Below, in pieces: positions 35,030 to 43,751 of a stretch of 64,000 nt of DNA. The notes under the pieces were generated by a model. That model searched no databases and was not told the origin of the DNA. It worked only from the letters and a program-made list of their open reading frames with translations. The DNA is from Nocardioides cavernae. GTDB lineage: Bacteria; Actinomycetota; Actinomycetes; Propionibacteriales; Nocardioidaceae. The position numbers were made by a program, and so were the translations under genes. Numbering within the stretch: position 1 is the first letter of the stretch; the number at the start of each line of letters is the position of its first letter. The stretch lies in NCBI RefSeq assembly GCF_016907475.1, contig NZ_JAFBCA010000001.1:3596001-3660000 (forward strand). The letters are read 5' to 3'.

Positions 35030-36484
35030 GTGACCTCGGCACCCACCCTCGTCCTCGACGGCCGCTTCGCTCGTGAGCTGCCCGAGCTGGCCCTGCCCTG
35101 GCAGGCCGCCGAGACCCCGGAGCCCCGGGTGCTCGCCCTCAACGAGCCGCTGGCCGCCGAGCTCGGCCTCGACCCGGGCTGGCTCCGCGGCGATGGCGTC
35201 GGACTGCTCACCGGCACCCACCTCCCCGAGGGGGCGACGCCCGTCGCCCAGGCCTACGCCGGCCACCAGTTCGGCGGCTACTCCCCGAGGCTCGGCGACG
35301 GCCGCGCCCTGCTGCTCGGCGAGGTGGTCGACGCCTCCGGCCGCCTTCGCGACCTGCACCTCAAGGGCTCCGGGCGTACGCCGTTCTCCCGCGGCGGCGA
35401 CGGCCTCGCCGCGGTCGGCCCGATGCTGCGCGAGTACGTCGTCAGCGAGGCGATGCACGCCCTCGGCATCCCCACCACCCGCAGCCTCGCCGTCGTGGCG
35501 ACCGGTCGCCCCGTGCAGCGCGAGACGGTGCTGCCCGGGGCCGTGCTGGCGCGGGTGGCGAGCAGCCACCTGCGCGTCGGCACGTTCCAGTACGCCCGGG
35601 CCACGGACGACCTCGACCTGCTCCGGCGCCTCGCCGACCACGCGATCGCGCGCCACCACCACGGGGCCGCCGACGCGGAGCACCCCCACCTCGCACTGTT
35701 CCAGTCGGTGGTCGCCGCCCAGGCGGCGCTGGTCGCGGAGTGGATGCTCGTCGGCTTCGTCCACGGCGTGATGAACACCGACAACATGACGATCTCGGGC
35801 GAGACCATCGACTACGGGCCGTGCGCCTTCATGGACGCCTTCGACCCGGCGACGGTCTACAGCTCCATCGACACCGGGGGCCGCTACGCCTTCGGCAACC
35901 AGCCCGTGGTCGCGGAGTGGAACCTCGCCCGCTTCGCCGAGGCGATCCTGCCCCTCCTGGCCGACGACCAGGACGCGGCGGTGGCCGTCGCGGTCGAGGC
36001 GCTCGGCGCGTTCCGCGACCTCTACTCGGCCGCCTGGTCGACCGGCATGCGCAGCAAGCTCGGCCTGCCCGCCGACGTCGACGCCGCCGAGGCGTCGAGC
36101 CTCGTCACCGACCTCGTCGCGCTCGTGCAGGGCGACCACGTCGACCACACGTCGTTCTTCCGCAGCCTCGGCGCGGCGGCGCGCGGCGACGCGGACCCTG
36201 CGCGCGGGATGTTCCTCGACCTCTCCGGCTTCGACGCATGGACCGCCCGTTGGCTCGCGCTCGGCCCCGACGCCGACGCGATGGACCGCACCAACCCGGT
36301 CTACGTGCCACGCAACCACCTCGTCGAGGAGGCCCTCGCCGCAGCCACCGACGGCGACCTCGCGCCGCTCGACCGGCTGCTCGAGGCGGTGTCCGCGCCG
36401 TACGACGAGCGGCCGGGCCTCGAGCGCTACGCGGAGCCCGCCCCCGACTCGTTCGGCGCCTACACGACGTTCTGCGGGACCTAG
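35030..36484 (+). CDS. selO: SelO (YdiU) protein adenylyltransferase
   Basis: 484 residues, the typical SelO length. SelO is a pseudokinase-fold enzyme that transfers AMP to Ser/Thr/Tyr of target proteins in redox control. Family motifs: [57 protein letters not shown] (catalytic Asn/Asp), [10 protein letters not shown], and the conserved C-terminal TFCGT, where some eukaryotic homologues have selenocysteine nearby. The GTG start at 35030 sits 7 nt past a -10 box. The gene is followed by a PopR-type palindrome. Confidence 0.95.
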   Translation: MTSAPTLVLDGRFARELPELALPWQAAETPEPRVLALNEPLAAELGLDPGWLRGDGVGLLTGTHLPEGATPVAQAYAGHQFGGYSPRLGDGRALLLGEVVDASGRLRDLHLKGSGRTPFSRGGDGLAAVGPMLREYVVSEAMHALGIPTTRSLAVVATGRPVQRETVLPGAVLARVASSHLRVGTFQYARATDDLDLLRRLADHAIARHHHGAADAEHPHLALFQSVVAAQAALVAEWMLVGFVHGVMNTDNMTISGETIDYGPCAFMDAFDPATVYSSIDTGGRYAFGNQPVVAEWNLARFAEAILPLLADDQDAAVAVAVEALGAFRDLYSAAWSTGMRSKLGLPADVDAAEASSLVTDLVALVQGDHVDHTSFFRSLGAAARGDADPARGMFLDLSGFDAWTARWLALGPDADAMDRTNPVYVPRNHLVEEALAAATDGDLAPLDRLLEAVSAPYDERPGLERYAEPAPDSFGAYTTFCGT

Positions 36485-36496
36485 CACCGGAGCCCG

Positions 36497-36513
36497 TTCT
36501 GCTGTCAGCAGAA
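36497..36513. promoter_or_regulatory. PopR-type palindrome TTCTGCT-GTC-AGCAGAA
   Basis: A perfect dyad with 7-bp arms (8 bp counting the inner G/C pair), 41 nt before the regulator start at 36555 and centred near -48 from its predicted start site. From memory, Streptomyces PopR binds TTCTGCC-N3-GGCAGAA, which differs at a single position per arm. Confidence 0.7.
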
Positions 36514-36541
36514 GGTCGTGCCACGAGACCGGCGACGTGGC

Positions 36542-36547
36542 TAGATT
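36542..36547 (+). promoter_or_regulatory. TAGATT -10 box, leaderless promoter of popR-like gene
   Basis: TAGATT, 7-nt spacer, ATG at 36555. It supports the internal ATG over the GTG at 36537, which lies upstream of the -10. Confidence 0.6.
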
Positions 36548-36554
36548 CGACGAC

Positions 36555-36842
36555 ATGGGTGACGTCGTGCGGTTCCCGGTCCAGCAGTCCGGTGCGCCCG
36601 AGCCGCTCTGGCGCGAGCTCGTCGGCGACGCGCTGCATCGCGAGCGGACCGACCGCGGCGAGCGCCTCAAGGATGTCGCCGAACGGGCCGGGGTCTCGCT
36701 GCAGTACCTCTCCGAGGTCGAGCGCGGGCTCAAGGACCCGTCGTCCGAGATGCTGCAGGCGATCGCCGGCGCACTCGACCTCAGCGTCCGCGAGCTCGCG
36801 GTCCGCACCGCCCGGCCCGAGGCCCTCGCCCTCGCCGCCTGA
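36555..36842 (+). CDS. popR: PopR/ClgR-like XRE regulator of clpP genes
   Basis: 95 residues. A Cro/C1-type HTH (RLKDVAERAGVSLQYLSEVE, then KDPSSEMLQAIAGALDLSV) that follows ClgR/PopR closely through the LSEVERGLKDPSSE segment. The C-terminus ends in LALAA; the last two alanines are the ClpP-recognition degron in Streptomyces PopR/ClgR. It faces a clpP pair whose upstream region carries related binding motifs, so it probably activates that operon and is itself degraded by ClpP. ATG 36555 is chosen because of the -10 box just before it. Confidence 0.82.
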   Translation: MGDVVRFPVQQSGAPEPLWRELVGDALHRERTDRGERLKDVAERAGVSLQYLSEVERGLKDPSSEMLQAIAGALDLSVRELAVRTARPEALALAA

Positions 36843-36846
36843 GCCA

Positions 36847-36923
36847 CAACGTAGGCAGTTGGGCCACACCACCAGCGTCGGCGGCGTACGACCGTGGCCC
36901 GAGCCCGCGAACTGCCTACGTTG
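36847..36923. terminator. Long bidirectional hairpin between popR-like gene and clpP
   Basis: CAACGTAGGCAGTT (36847-36860) is the exact reverse complement of AACTGCCTACGTTG (36910-36923), and an inner pair GGGCCAC (36861-36867) / GTGGCCC (36894-36900) extends the stem past a 9-nt bulge. It covers the convergent 3' ends and overlaps the last codons of the downstream clpP, so it probably terminates both transcripts. Confidence 0.65.
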
Positions 36924-37527
36924 CTGAGCTGATCGCCGGCCCCTGCTCGCGCAGGACCAGGTCGACGAGCCCGTAGTCGACAGCGGCCTCCCCCGGCAGC
37001 ACGAGCGTGCGGTCGGTGTCCTGCCGGATCTGCTCGGCCGTACGCCCGGTGTGCTGGGCCAGGACCTCCTCGAGCAGCAGGCGCACGCGAGCCACCTCGT
37101 CCGCCTCGAGGATCAGGTCGGGGATGGTGCCGCGGCCCTGGGTCGCGGGCTGGTGGAGCACCACCCGCCCGTGCGGCAGGATCGCGCGCCGCCCCGGCGC
37201 TCCCCCGGCCAGCAGGACCGCCGCGGTCCACGCGGCCTGCCCGACGCAGACGGTCTCGACCGGCGGCTTCACGAACTGCATCGCGTCGTAGACCGCCAGC
37301 ATCGCCGTGATCGAGCCGCCGGGCGAGTTGAGGTAGAGGCTGATCGGGAGCTCGGGGTTCTCCGAGGCGAGGTGGAGCATCTGGGCGATGACGGCGTTGG
37401 CGACGCCGTCGTCGATCTCGGTGCCGAGGTAGACGATCCGCTCTGACAGCAGCCGCGAGTAGAGGTCGAGGGTGCGCTCGCCGCGCGGCGTCTGCTGGAC
37501 GACGTACGGGATCGTGTAGCTGCTCAT
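36916..37527 (-). CDS. clpP: ClpP-like protease subunit lacking the catalytic serine
   Basis: 203 residues. The ClpP fold is clear: [24 protein letters not shown], the His segment [10 protein letters not shown] and the Asp segment [22 protein letters not shown]. The serine motif GxAASMGA instead reads [14 protein letters not shown], so Trp occupies the nucleophile position. It should be a structural, non-catalytic partner of the ClpP encoded just upstream, with which it overlaps by ATGA. The reading frame is otherwise intact, so this is not a pseudogene. Mixed ClpP tetradecamers with one unusual ring are known in actinobacteria. Confidence 0.9.
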   Translation of the reverse strand: MSSYTIPYVVQQTPRGERTLDLYSRLLSERIVYLGTEIDDGVANAVIAQMLHLASENPELPISLYLNSPGGSITAMLAVYDAMQFVKPPVETVCVGQAAWTAAVLLAGGAPGRRAILPHGRVVLHQPATQGRGTIPDLILEADEVARVRLLLEEVLAQHTGRTAEQIRQDTDRTLVLPGEAAVDYGLVDLVLREQGPAISSAT

Positions 37528-38138
37528 CGCGCACCCGCCAGGCCCACCGCGCGCGAGCGCGCCGGTGTCACGTGGTCGACCGAGCTGATCACCTGGTCGA
37601 CGAAGCCGTACGTCAGCGCGTCCTGGGCGCTGAACCAGCGGTCGCGCCGCGAGTCGCGCTCGACGGTCTCGCGGTCCTGGCCGGTGTGCTCGGCGATCAG
37701 GCCGAGGACGGTGTCGCGGGTGTGCCGCAGGTCGTCGGCCTGGATCTCGATGTCGACGGCCGTGCCGCCGATGCCGGCCGACCCCTGGTGGAGCAGCACC
37801 CGCGCGTGCGGGAGGGCGTACCTCTTGCCGGGCGTGCCCGCCGAGAGCAGGAACTGCCCGGCGCTCGCGGCCATGCCCATGGCGAGGGTGCTGACGTCGT
37901 TGGGGATCAGCTGCATGACGTCGTGGATGGCGAGCATCGACGACACCGAGCCGCCGGGCGAGCTGATCCAGAGGCTGATGTCGGCGCGCGGGTCCTCGGC
38001 GGACAGGAGCAGGAGCTGGTGCATGAGGCGGTTGCCGTTGCGCTCGCCGAGCTCCTCGCCGAGGACGATGATCCGCTGGTGCATCAGTCGTCGGACGAGC
38101 TCGTCCTCGATGCGTTCGGAGGTGGTGTGGGTGGTCAT
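37524..38138 (-). CDS. clpP: ATP-dependent Clp protease proteolytic subunit
   Basis: 204 residues with a complete catalytic triad: Ser in [17 protein letters not shown], His in [13 protein letters not shown], Asp in [18 protein letters not shown]. It forms the proteolytic chamber that works with Clp ATPases. First gene of a two-gene operon with the serine-less paralogue. The upstream region (38179-38210) carries two imperfect copies of the PopR-type motif found before the facing regulator gene. This arrangement resembles the conditional clpP3-clpP4 operon of Streptomyces rather than the essential clpP1-clpP2. Confidence 0.93.
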   Translation of the reverse strand: MTTHTTSERIEDELVRRLMHQRIIVLGEELGERNGNRLMHQLLLLSAEDPRADISLWISSPGGSVSSMLAIHDVMQLIPNDVSTLAMGMAASAGQFLLSAGTPGKRYALPHARVLLHQGSAGIGGTAVDIEIQADDLRHTRDTVLGLIAEHTGQDRETVERDSRRDRWFSAQDALTYGFVDQVISSVDHVTPARSRAVGLAGAR

Positions 38139-38178
38139 GCCGCCAGCGTGGCGCGCTGCGGCGCGCGGCCACAGGGCG

Positions 38179-38210
38179 TTCTGCTGCCCGTGGATCCGCT
38201 GGCAGTGGAA
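38179..38210. promoter_or_regulatory. Tandem imperfect PopR-type motifs upstream of clpP operon
   Basis: Compared with TTCTGCT-N3-AGCAGAA: TTCTGCT-GCC-CGTGGAT at 38179-38195 (first arm 7/7, second 3/7) and ATCCGCT-GGC-AGTGGAA at 38194-38210 (5/7 and 5/7). They lie 41-72 bp before the clpP start at 38138, a reasonable position for an activator. Confidence 0.5.
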
Positions 38211-38279
38211 CGCCGCCTAGCAGACCAGCCGCGCGTCCTGGCCACCCGCCCGGCCCCGAGCGCCCCGCGACGATGCGGA

Positions 38280-38285
38280 TACGTT
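38280..38285 (+). promoter_or_regulatory. TACGTT -10 box, leaderless promoter of atoE
   Basis: TACGTT, 8-nt spacer, ATG at 38294; no Shine-Dalgarno. Confidence 0.5.
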
Positions 38286-38293
38286 GCTGACCC

Positions 38294-39721
38294 ATGTCGA
38301 CTCTCTCGGAGACCCAGGAAGAACGCGGCCTCGCCCGCCTCGCACAGCGCAGCGCCGCATGGACCGAGAGGTGGTTCCCCGACGCCTATGTCTTCGCCCT
38401 TGCCGGGGTCGTGCTCGTGTCGGTGGCCGCGATGCTCAACGGGTCGAGCCCGGCCACGGTGGCCGAGACCTTCGGCGGCGGCTTCTGGGACCTCGCCACC
38501 TTCACCCTGCAGATGGCGATGGTCGTGCTCACCGGCTACGTCGTCGCGACGTCCCCGCCGGTCGCCCGGATCATCGAGCGGATCGCGCTCTACCCCACGA
38601 CGCCGCGCGGTGCCGTGGCGTTCGTGGCGCTGCTGTCGTGCCTGGTGTCGATGGTCAACTGGGGCCTCAGCCTGGTCTTCAGTGGCCTGCTCGCCCGGGC
38701 GATCGCCCGCCGGCCCGACCTGCGCACCGACTACCGCGCCCTCGGTGCAGCGGCGTACCTCGGGCTCGGCGCGGTGTGGGCGCTCGGTCTCTCGTCGTCC
38801 GCCGCCCAGCTGCAGGCCACCCCCGCGTCGCTGCCGCCCGAGCTGCTCGAGATCACCGGCGTGCTCGACTTCGGCGCGACGATCCTCACCTGGCAGTCGC
38901 TCGTGATGGCCGCCGTCCTCATCGCGCTCAGCGTGGCCGTCGCCTGGGCGTCGGCACCGCAGGGCGACGCGATCCGCTCGGCCGAGGACATGGAGGTCGA
39001 CCTCTCCGACTCCGTCGAGCCGCTGGCTCCGCAGACGCGTCCCGGCGAGCGGCTGGAGTACTCCCGGATCCTGCCGATCCTCATCGGCCTGCTCACCCTC
39101 GGCTGGCTCGTCCAGCAGCTCGCGACGCTGCCGTTCCTCACGGTGATCAGCAGCCTCAACGGCTACCTGATGGTCTTCCTGATCCTCGGCCTCGTCCTCC
39201 ACGGCACCCCGCGCGGCTTCCTCAACGCGGTCACCAAGGCGGTGCCCACCACGGCCGGCGTGCTGGTGCAGTTCCCGCTGTACGCCGCCATGGCCGCGGT
39301 GCTGACCCGTGCGGAGGGCCGCGGCGGGGTCACCGTCTCCGAGCACCTCGCCGACCTGTTCACCAACATCGGCGGCGGCGGGGCGTTCGCCGTCGTGATC
39401 GCGATCTACACCGCGCTGCTCGGCCTCCTCGTCCCCTCGGGGGGCGGCAAGTGGCTCGTCGAGGCGCCGTACGTCATGCAGTCGGCGACCGACGTCGGGA
39501 TGAACCTCGGCTGGACCGTGCAGATCTACAACGCCGCCGAGGCGCTCCCCAACCTGGTCAACCCGTTCTTCATGCTCCCGCTGCTCGCGGTGCTCGGCGT
39601 GCGGGCGCGCGACCTCGTCGGCTTCACGTTCCTGCAGTTCATCTTCCACCTGCCGGTGGTGCTGCTCCTGCTGTGGCTGCTCGGGATGACCTTCGAGTTC
39701 GTGCCGCCGGTCATGCCCTGA
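38294..39721 (+). CDS. atoE: Short-chain fatty acid transporter (AtoE family)
   Basis: 475 residues with about 11-12 membrane helices. The AtoE/TIGR00366 family is indicated by [16 protein letters not shown] at the N-terminus, the [20 protein letters not shown] segment, and the C-terminal [19 protein letters not shown] and [15 protein letters not shown] motifs. It is expected to take up short-chain fatty acids such as acetoacetate or butyrate. It stands alone, divergent from the clpP operon, with a leaderless-type promoter. Confidence 0.9.
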   Translation: MSTLSETQEERGLARLAQRSAAWTERWFPDAYVFALAGVVLVSVAAMLNGSSPATVAETFGGGFWDLATFTLQMAMVVLTGYVVATSPPVARIIERIALYPTTPRGAVAFVALLSCLVSMVNWGLSLVFSGLLARAIARRPDLRTDYRALGAAAYLGLGAVWALGLSSSAAQLQATPASLPPELLEITGVLDFGATILTWQSLVMAAVLIALSVAVAWASAPQGDAIRSAEDMEVDLSDSVEPLAPQTRPGERLEYSRILPILIGLLTLGWLVQQLATLPFLTVISSLNGYLMVFLILGLVLHGTPRGFLNAVTKAVPTTAGVLVQFPLYAAMAAVLTRAEGRGGVTVSEHLADLFTNIGGGGAFAVVIAIYTALLGLLVPSGGGKWLVEAPYVMQSATDVGMNLGWTVQIYNAAEALPNLVNPFFMLPLLAVLGVRARDLVGFTFLQFIFHLPVVLLLLWLLGMTFEFVPPVMP

Positions 39722-39741
39722 CCACCACACGCCGGCGGGTC

Positions 39742-39747
39742 TAGCGT
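39742..39747 (+). promoter_or_regulatory. TAGCGT -10 box, leaderless promoter
   Basis: TAGCGT, 6-nt spacer, GTG start at 39754. Confidence 0.55.
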
Positions 39748-39753
39748 GGGCGC

Positions 39754-40047
39754 GTGACCGACGACCAGCTCCGTCGAGCCGCCGACGCGGCGATGCTGCC
39801 GATCGTCACGTCGCTGGCGCCCGCCGGCGTCACCAGCGCGCACTGGCTGCCTGATCGCGCCGGCGACCCCGTCGTGTGGATCCGGGTGCAGAGCGAGGCC
39901 GGCCGCGTCGCCGTGGAGTCCTACAGCTGGGTGCTCCCCCAGGTGCAGGTCATCCTGTCCCGCCTCGGGCTGCCCTCGGACAAGGTGATGGCGTTGCGCA
40001 TCGAGGTGACGTCCGCCGAGGCCGAGGACCACCTCTTCGGCGACTGA
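39754..40047 (+). CDS. Hypothetical protein, 97 residues
   Basis: Not recognised. A compact soluble protein with an alternating strand/helix pattern (VVWIRVQSEAGRVAVESYSW; VLPQVQVILSRLGL) and an acidic C-terminus. The GTG start at 39754 lies 6 nt after a good -10 box, which supports it being expressed. No neighbour suggests a function. Confidence 0.7.
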   Translation: MTDDQLRRAADAAMLPIVTSLAPAGVTSAHWLPDRAGDPVVWIRVQSEAGRVAVESYSWVLPQVQVILSRLGLPSDKVMALRIEVTSAEAEDHLFGD

Positions 40048-40072
40048 CCACGCCGTCTGCTCCAATACCTGC

Positions 40073-40108
40073 ATGCATCAAGGCTCTCCCTGTCACGGCT
40101 CCCGCTGA
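40073..40108 (+). CDS. Possible 11-codon upstream ORF MHQGSPCHGSR
   Basis: ATG 40073 to TGA 40108; the stop overlaps the first base of the next start (TGATG). No Shine-Dalgarno is visible and the -10 is poor, so this may be coincidental. Confidence 0.2.
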   Translation: MHQGSPCHGSR

Positions 40109-40737
40109 TGGCGGTGGTCGACCACCGCGCCGGCCTCCTCGTCACCGCGGCATCCGGCACCGGCAGCACCGCCCTGCGCGAGGCACTGATCTCACGACGG
40201 GGCGCGACCGAGGTCGTCGGGTCGCAGCAGGCCCGGCAGGTGGGCGTGGACGCCAAGCACGCGACCGTCCGGCAGCTCGTCGAGGCGGGGGTGGTGGACC
40301 CCGGGCACGGGATGCGGGTCGTGACGACGACCCGGAACCCGTTCGACTTCTACGTCGCGGAGCACACCAGGACGCGGACGCGATGGGTGCACGAGCTGCG
40401 CCGCCCCGACTCCTGGGTCCACGACGTGCCGGACGCCGTCGACCGCATCGTCGACGCGGTGACGCTGGACTTCGACGCATGGCTCGAGCGGGTCATCGGC
40501 AGCCCCGTGCGGCAGCTGCGGATCAACCGCGGCCACGTCACCGAGGCGGACGTCGTGCTGCGCATGGAGCACCTGGAGTCCGACGTCCGTGAGCTCGTCG
40601 GCCTCGACCTGCCCGTGCCGCCCACCAACGTCACGGACCGCGAACGCGCCTACTGGCGCTCCTACTCGGTCGCGAGCCGCCGGTTGGTCGAGACGGCCCA
40701 CGCCGAGGACCTCGAGCGGTTCGGCTACGCCTTCTGA
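40108..40737 (+). CDS. Sulfotransferase-like P-loop protein
   Basis: 209 residues. The N-terminus GLLVTAASGTGSTALREALI resembles a nucleotide/PAPS-binding loop; VVTTTRNPFDFYVAEHTR matches the RNP-type 3'-phosphate segment of sulfotransferase family 2; RMEHLESDVRELVGLDLPVP matches their C-terminal part. The product probably transfers sulfate to a carbohydrate or belongs to the same nucleotide-binding superfamily with another role. The ATG at 40108 has no Shine-Dalgarno. Confidence 0.7.
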   Translation: MAVVDHRAGLLVTAASGTGSTALREALISRRGATEVVGSQQARQVGVDAKHATVRQLVEAGVVDPGHGMRVVTTTRNPFDFYVAEHTRTRTRWVHELRRPDSWVHDVPDAVDRIVDAVTLDFDAWLERVIGSPVRQLRINRGHVTEADVVLRMEHLESDVRELVGLDLPVPPTNVTDRERAYWRSYSVASRRLVETAHAEDLERFGYAF

Positions 40738-40761
40738 CCGACCGGACGAGAGGACTCCCCC

Positions 40762-41130
40762 TCAGCGGCGCCGGATCCGGATCGGCCCCTTGGCGGTCGA
40801 GGGGTCGACGACGTGCCCGGCCTGGGTGATGTCGACCTCGCCGCGGTCCACCAGCCGTCGGGCGGCGCGACGGGCCGGCTCCATCAGGTCACGCCAGGAG
40901 CCCTCGTCGCCGACCGCGCGCGCCGCGTCGGACGGGCAGATCGTCGACGTACGCGCCCGCTGCGCGAGCAGGTCGAGGATCGTCTCCTCCAGCCTGCGGT
41001 CGACGTCCGACACGCCCCGATTGCGGCACGCGTTCGAGCAGTAGCGCACCTGGTCCCAGTCGCGCTCCCACTTCTTGCGCCACTCGATGGTGCGCCCGCA
41101 CGACTGGCAGGTCTTCGGCTCCGGGGGCAT
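40762..41130 (-). CDS. DUF2256/DUF3253 zinc-ribbon protein
   Basis: 122 residues. The N-terminal DUF2256-like zinc ribbon reads [20 protein letters not shown] then [12 protein letters not shown] (four cysteines). The rest matches DUF3253, a winged-helix-like domain ([47 protein letters not shown]). Small Zn and HTH modules suggest nucleic-acid binding, but the function is not known. ATG 41130 is chosen because the ribbon begins six residues later; a longer upstream frame adds only low-complexity sequence. Confidence 0.85.
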   Translation of the reverse strand: MPPEPKTCQSCGRTIEWRKKWERDWDQVRYCSNACRNRGVSDVDRRLEETILDLLAQRARTSTICPSDAARAVGDEGSWRDLMEPARRAARRLVDRGEVDITQAGHVVDPSTAKGPIRIRRR

Positions 41131-41276
41131 GCTCCCCAGTGTGCCGCGCACCGCCGGCCCGGCCTGTGACCCTTCCCTCAGCAGGCCGCTCCGCGGCATA
41201 GCCGGACCCGGTGGCTGGTTGTGCCCGACGTACGTCCCCGCAAGAAGCAACCAGAACAGCAACGGAAGGCAGTCCC

Positions 41277-42254
41277 ATGCGCGCACTCGTCCAGCCCAGG
41301 TTCGGCGACCCGGCCGAGGTCCTCTCGGTCCAGGAGGTGCCGGACCCCGAGCCCGGTCCGGGCCAGGCGCTCGTGCGGGTGCTGCTCTCCCCGATCCACA
41401 ACCACGACCTCTGGACGACGCGCGGCAGCTACGGCTTCAAGCCCGACATGCCTGCACGCGCCGGGACCGAGGCCGTCGGTGTCGTCGAGGCGCTCGGCGA
41501 GGGCGTCGAGGGCCTCCAGGTCGGCCAGCGGGTCGCCACCGGCGGCAGCTTCGGTGCCTGGGCCGAACTGATCGTCGCCCCGGCGGCCGGGCTCATCCCG
41601 GTGCCGGACGGCATGACGGACGAGGCCGCCTCGCAGCTCGTATCGATGCCGTTCAGCGCCATCGCGCTGCTCGACTTCCTCGAGGTGTCCGAGGGCGACT
41701 GGATCGTCCAGAACGCCGCCAACGGCGCCGTGGGTCGCATGGTCGCCCAGCTGGCCGTGGCGCGTGGCGTCCGGGTCCTCGGGCTCGTACGCCGCTCCGC
41801 CGGCGTCGACGAGCTGCGCGAGCAGGGCATCGGTGACGTCGTCGCGACCGACGACGACGGCTGGCGCGAGCGCGTGCGCGAGGTCGTGGGTGACGGCAAG
41901 GTCGTCGCCGGCGTCGACTCGGTCGGCGGAAGCGCGGCCGGCGACGTCGTGTCGCTCCTGGCCGAGGACGGCGTGCTCGTCGTCTTCGGGGCGATGGCCT
42001 CCCCCACCCTCGAGATCGGATCGGGCGAGGTCATCTTCAAGCAGGTCGTCATCAAGGGCTTCTGGGGCAGCAAGGTCTTCCCGGCGATGGACCGCGAGAA
42101 GCGATCCGCGCTGATGGGCGAGCTGGTCGCCGGCATCTCCTCGGGCGTCGTCACGCTCCCCGTCGAGCAGGTCTACCCGCTCGAGGAGATCTCCGCCGCC
42201 GCTCGTGCGAGCTCCGAACCGGGTCGGCGCGGCAAGATCCTGCTGCGCCCGTGA
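41277..42254 (+). CDS. Zinc-independent MDR oxidoreductase (quinone/enoyl reductase type)
   Basis: 325 residues from ATG 41277, preceded by GGAAGG. A medium-chain dehydrogenase/reductase with a GroES-like N-domain ([20 protein letters not shown]) and an NADPH-binding Rossmann domain ([19 protein letters not shown]). The catalytic and structural zinc cysteines of alcohol dehydrogenases are absent. The segment [20 protein letters not shown] and the [10 protein letters not shown] motif are like mitochondrial/bacterial 2-enoyl-CoA reductases (ETR), so a 2-enoyl thioester or quinone is a plausible substrate. Confidence 0.85.
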   Translation: MRALVQPRFGDPAEVLSVQEVPDPEPGPGQALVRVLLSPIHNHDLWTTRGSYGFKPDMPARAGTEAVGVVEALGEGVEGLQVGQRVATGGSFGAWAELIVAPAAGLIPVPDGMTDEAASQLVSMPFSAIALLDFLEVSEGDWIVQNAANGAVGRMVAQLAVARGVRVLGLVRRSAGVDELREQGIGDVVATDDDGWRERVREVVGDGKVVAGVDSVGGSAAGDVVSLLAEDGVLVVFGAMASPTLEIGSGEVIFKQVVIKGFWGSKVFPAMDREKRSALMGELVAGISSGVVTLPVEQVYPLEEISAAARASSEPGRRGKILLRP

Positions 42255-42348
42255 CTCCCCGGCCCTGACGCGGCCGTGGTCCCGAGGACCGGCGGTCCCG
42301 GCCCCTAGGCTGGGCCCGCCGGTCGACGGCACCTACCGAGGGAGAACC

Positions 42349-42990
42349 ATGGGCCGAGCGCTGGGCGGGACACTCGCGGCTGCCGTGCTGCTGCTGGCGG
42401 CCTGCGGGACCGAGGCCTTCCCGACCTCGGCGAGCGACACGGGCACGTCGTCGCGCTCGCCCAAGGCGTCCCCCGGGACACCGACCGAGACACCGTCGTC
42501 GGCCGCGTCCCCGTCTGCGTCGGCGGAGTCGCCCTCCGCGACTCCCGCGGCCGACGGGCCGCCGTTCCCGGAGTCGACCGACCCGCAGACCGCCGAGCCG
42601 ACGGGCGAGTGGGACCTGCAGCTCGTCGACGTACGCGCGGGGGACCACGACGGCTTCGACCGCGTCGTGCTCGAGCTCAGCGGCACCGCGACCCCGGGCT
42701 GGGGCGTCGCCTGGAGCGACGAGGCAGTCGCCGAGGGCACCGGCGACGTCGTGCCGCTCGCGGGCGACCACGTGCTGACCATCAGTGCGTCCGGCACCGC
42801 GATGCCCGAGCCCGGCTCCTTCGAGGTGCCCGCCCGCCTCGGGCCCGCCGGCGCCGTGGCCGAAGTGCAGGTCAACGGCTGGTTCGAGGGCTACACCCAG
42901 GTCTTCGCCGGCGTCGAGGGCGACGAGCGGCCGTTCCGGGTCTTCACGCTCACCGACCCGCCCCGCCTCGTCGTCGACATCGCCGACTGA
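42349..42990 (+). CDS. AMIN-like-domain lipoprotein
   Basis: 213 residues. A lipobox (VLLLAACG) ends the signal peptide, followed by a Ser/Thr/Pro-rich linker of about 60 residues and a beta-rich domain (WDLQLVDVRAGDHDGFDRVVLEL onward to RPFRVFTLTDPPRLVVDIAD) resembling AMIN-like domains, which in some families bind peptidoglycan or secretin complexes. The ATG at 42349 follows GAGGGAGAA. Anchored to the outer face of the membrane. The next gene encodes another lipoprotein 13 nt downstream. Confidence 0.8.
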   Translation: MGRALGGTLAAAVLLLAACGTEAFPTSASDTGTSSRSPKASPGTPTETPSSAASPSASAESPSATPAADGPPFPESTDPQTAEPTGEWDLQLVDVRAGDHDGFDRVVLELSGTATPGWGVAWSDEAVAEGTGDVVPLAGDHVLTISASGTAMPEPGSFEVPARLGPAGAVAEVQVNGWFEGYTQVFAGVEGDERPFRVFTLTDPPRLVVDIAD

Positions 42991-43003
42991 CCAGCACCTC
43001 CCC

Positions 43004-43651
43004 GTGACGACCCGTCGCCCTCGCCCTCCGGCGCACGGCCTCGTTCTCCTCGCCGTCCTCGCCGCTGCCCTCGTCGGGTGCTCCAGCGACCCGACGAAGC
43101 GCAAGGTCGTCACCACCAGCTCGGATCCCGACGCGTCGGGCGACGTGCTCGTCGGCGGGCTCGGACCCGACCGCGACGTCGCCGCGGCCGCGCCGCGCAA
43201 CGCCGTCACCGACATCCTCGGCACCACCGTCGACCATGGCGTGGAGGTCGTCACGGTCGAGGTCACCTTCCGGGACCTGCGCCCCCGCCGGTACCTGGAC
43301 CTGACGGCGTACGTCACGACGGATCGCACCGGGTCCCGACTCCCGGTCCAGGCAACGGCCCTCGTCTACCGTGACGAGGTCACCCTCGACCTGTACGACG
43401 ACGACATGTCGCGCTGCACGACGGCAGACGCCGCGGTCGACCGGAGCACCGACACGCTGACCATGACGCTGCCCCGCAGCTGCATGGGACATCCGCGCTG
43501 GATCGAGGCCGAGGTGATCGCGTCGACCATGCGCTACAACGCCGGACCCGACGACCCGCTCGGCCAGGCCGTGTGGGAGGACCATGCCTACGGAACCGGC
43601 CGTGCGGGGTGGGACGACGACGCAACCACACCGCGCCTCCACCACCCCTAG
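43004..43651 (+). CDS. Hypothetical lipoprotein
   Basis: 215 residues from GTG 43004. A signal peptide with lipobox (LAAALVGCSS) is followed by a soluble domain with repeated beta-strands (GVEVVTVEVTFRDLRPRRYLD; LPVQATALVYRDEVTLDLYDDD) and two extra cysteines (MSRCTT; PRSCMG) that may form a disulfide. Not recognised. It is close behind the AMIN-like lipoprotein and probably co-transcribed; a hairpin follows the stop. Confidence 0.75.
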   Translation: MTTRRPRPPAHGLVLLAVLAAALVGCSSDPTKRKVVTTSSDPDASGDVLVGGLGPDRDVAAAAPRNAVTDILGTTVDHGVEVVTVEVTFRDLRPRRYLDLTAYVTTDRTGSRLPVQATALVYRDEVTLDLYDDDMSRCTTADAAVDRSTDTLTMTLPRSCMGHPRWIEAEVIASTMRYNAGPDDPLGQAVWEDHAYGTGRAGWDDDATTPRLHHP

Positions 43652-43656
43652 ACGGA

Positions 43657-43688
43657 CGTGCCCTGGCGCCGACGTCAGTCAGGGCACG
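43657..43688 (+). terminator. Hairpin after lipoprotein gene
   Basis: CGTGCCCTG (43657-43665) and CAGGGCACG (43680-43688) form a perfect 9-bp stem with a 14-nt loop, 6 nt past the stop and between convergent genes. Confidence 0.65.
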
Positions 43689-43751
43689 CACAGGCCGACC
43701 GAGCGTGCTTGTGGCCCCGCTACCTGGTGGGTGGCGGGGTGTGGGGCGGGG

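Noticed and set aside
36916..37527. Treating the serine-less clpP as a pseudogene
   Set aside because: The frame, length, His and Asp positions and translational coupling are intact; only the nucleophile is replaced, which fits a structural subunit.
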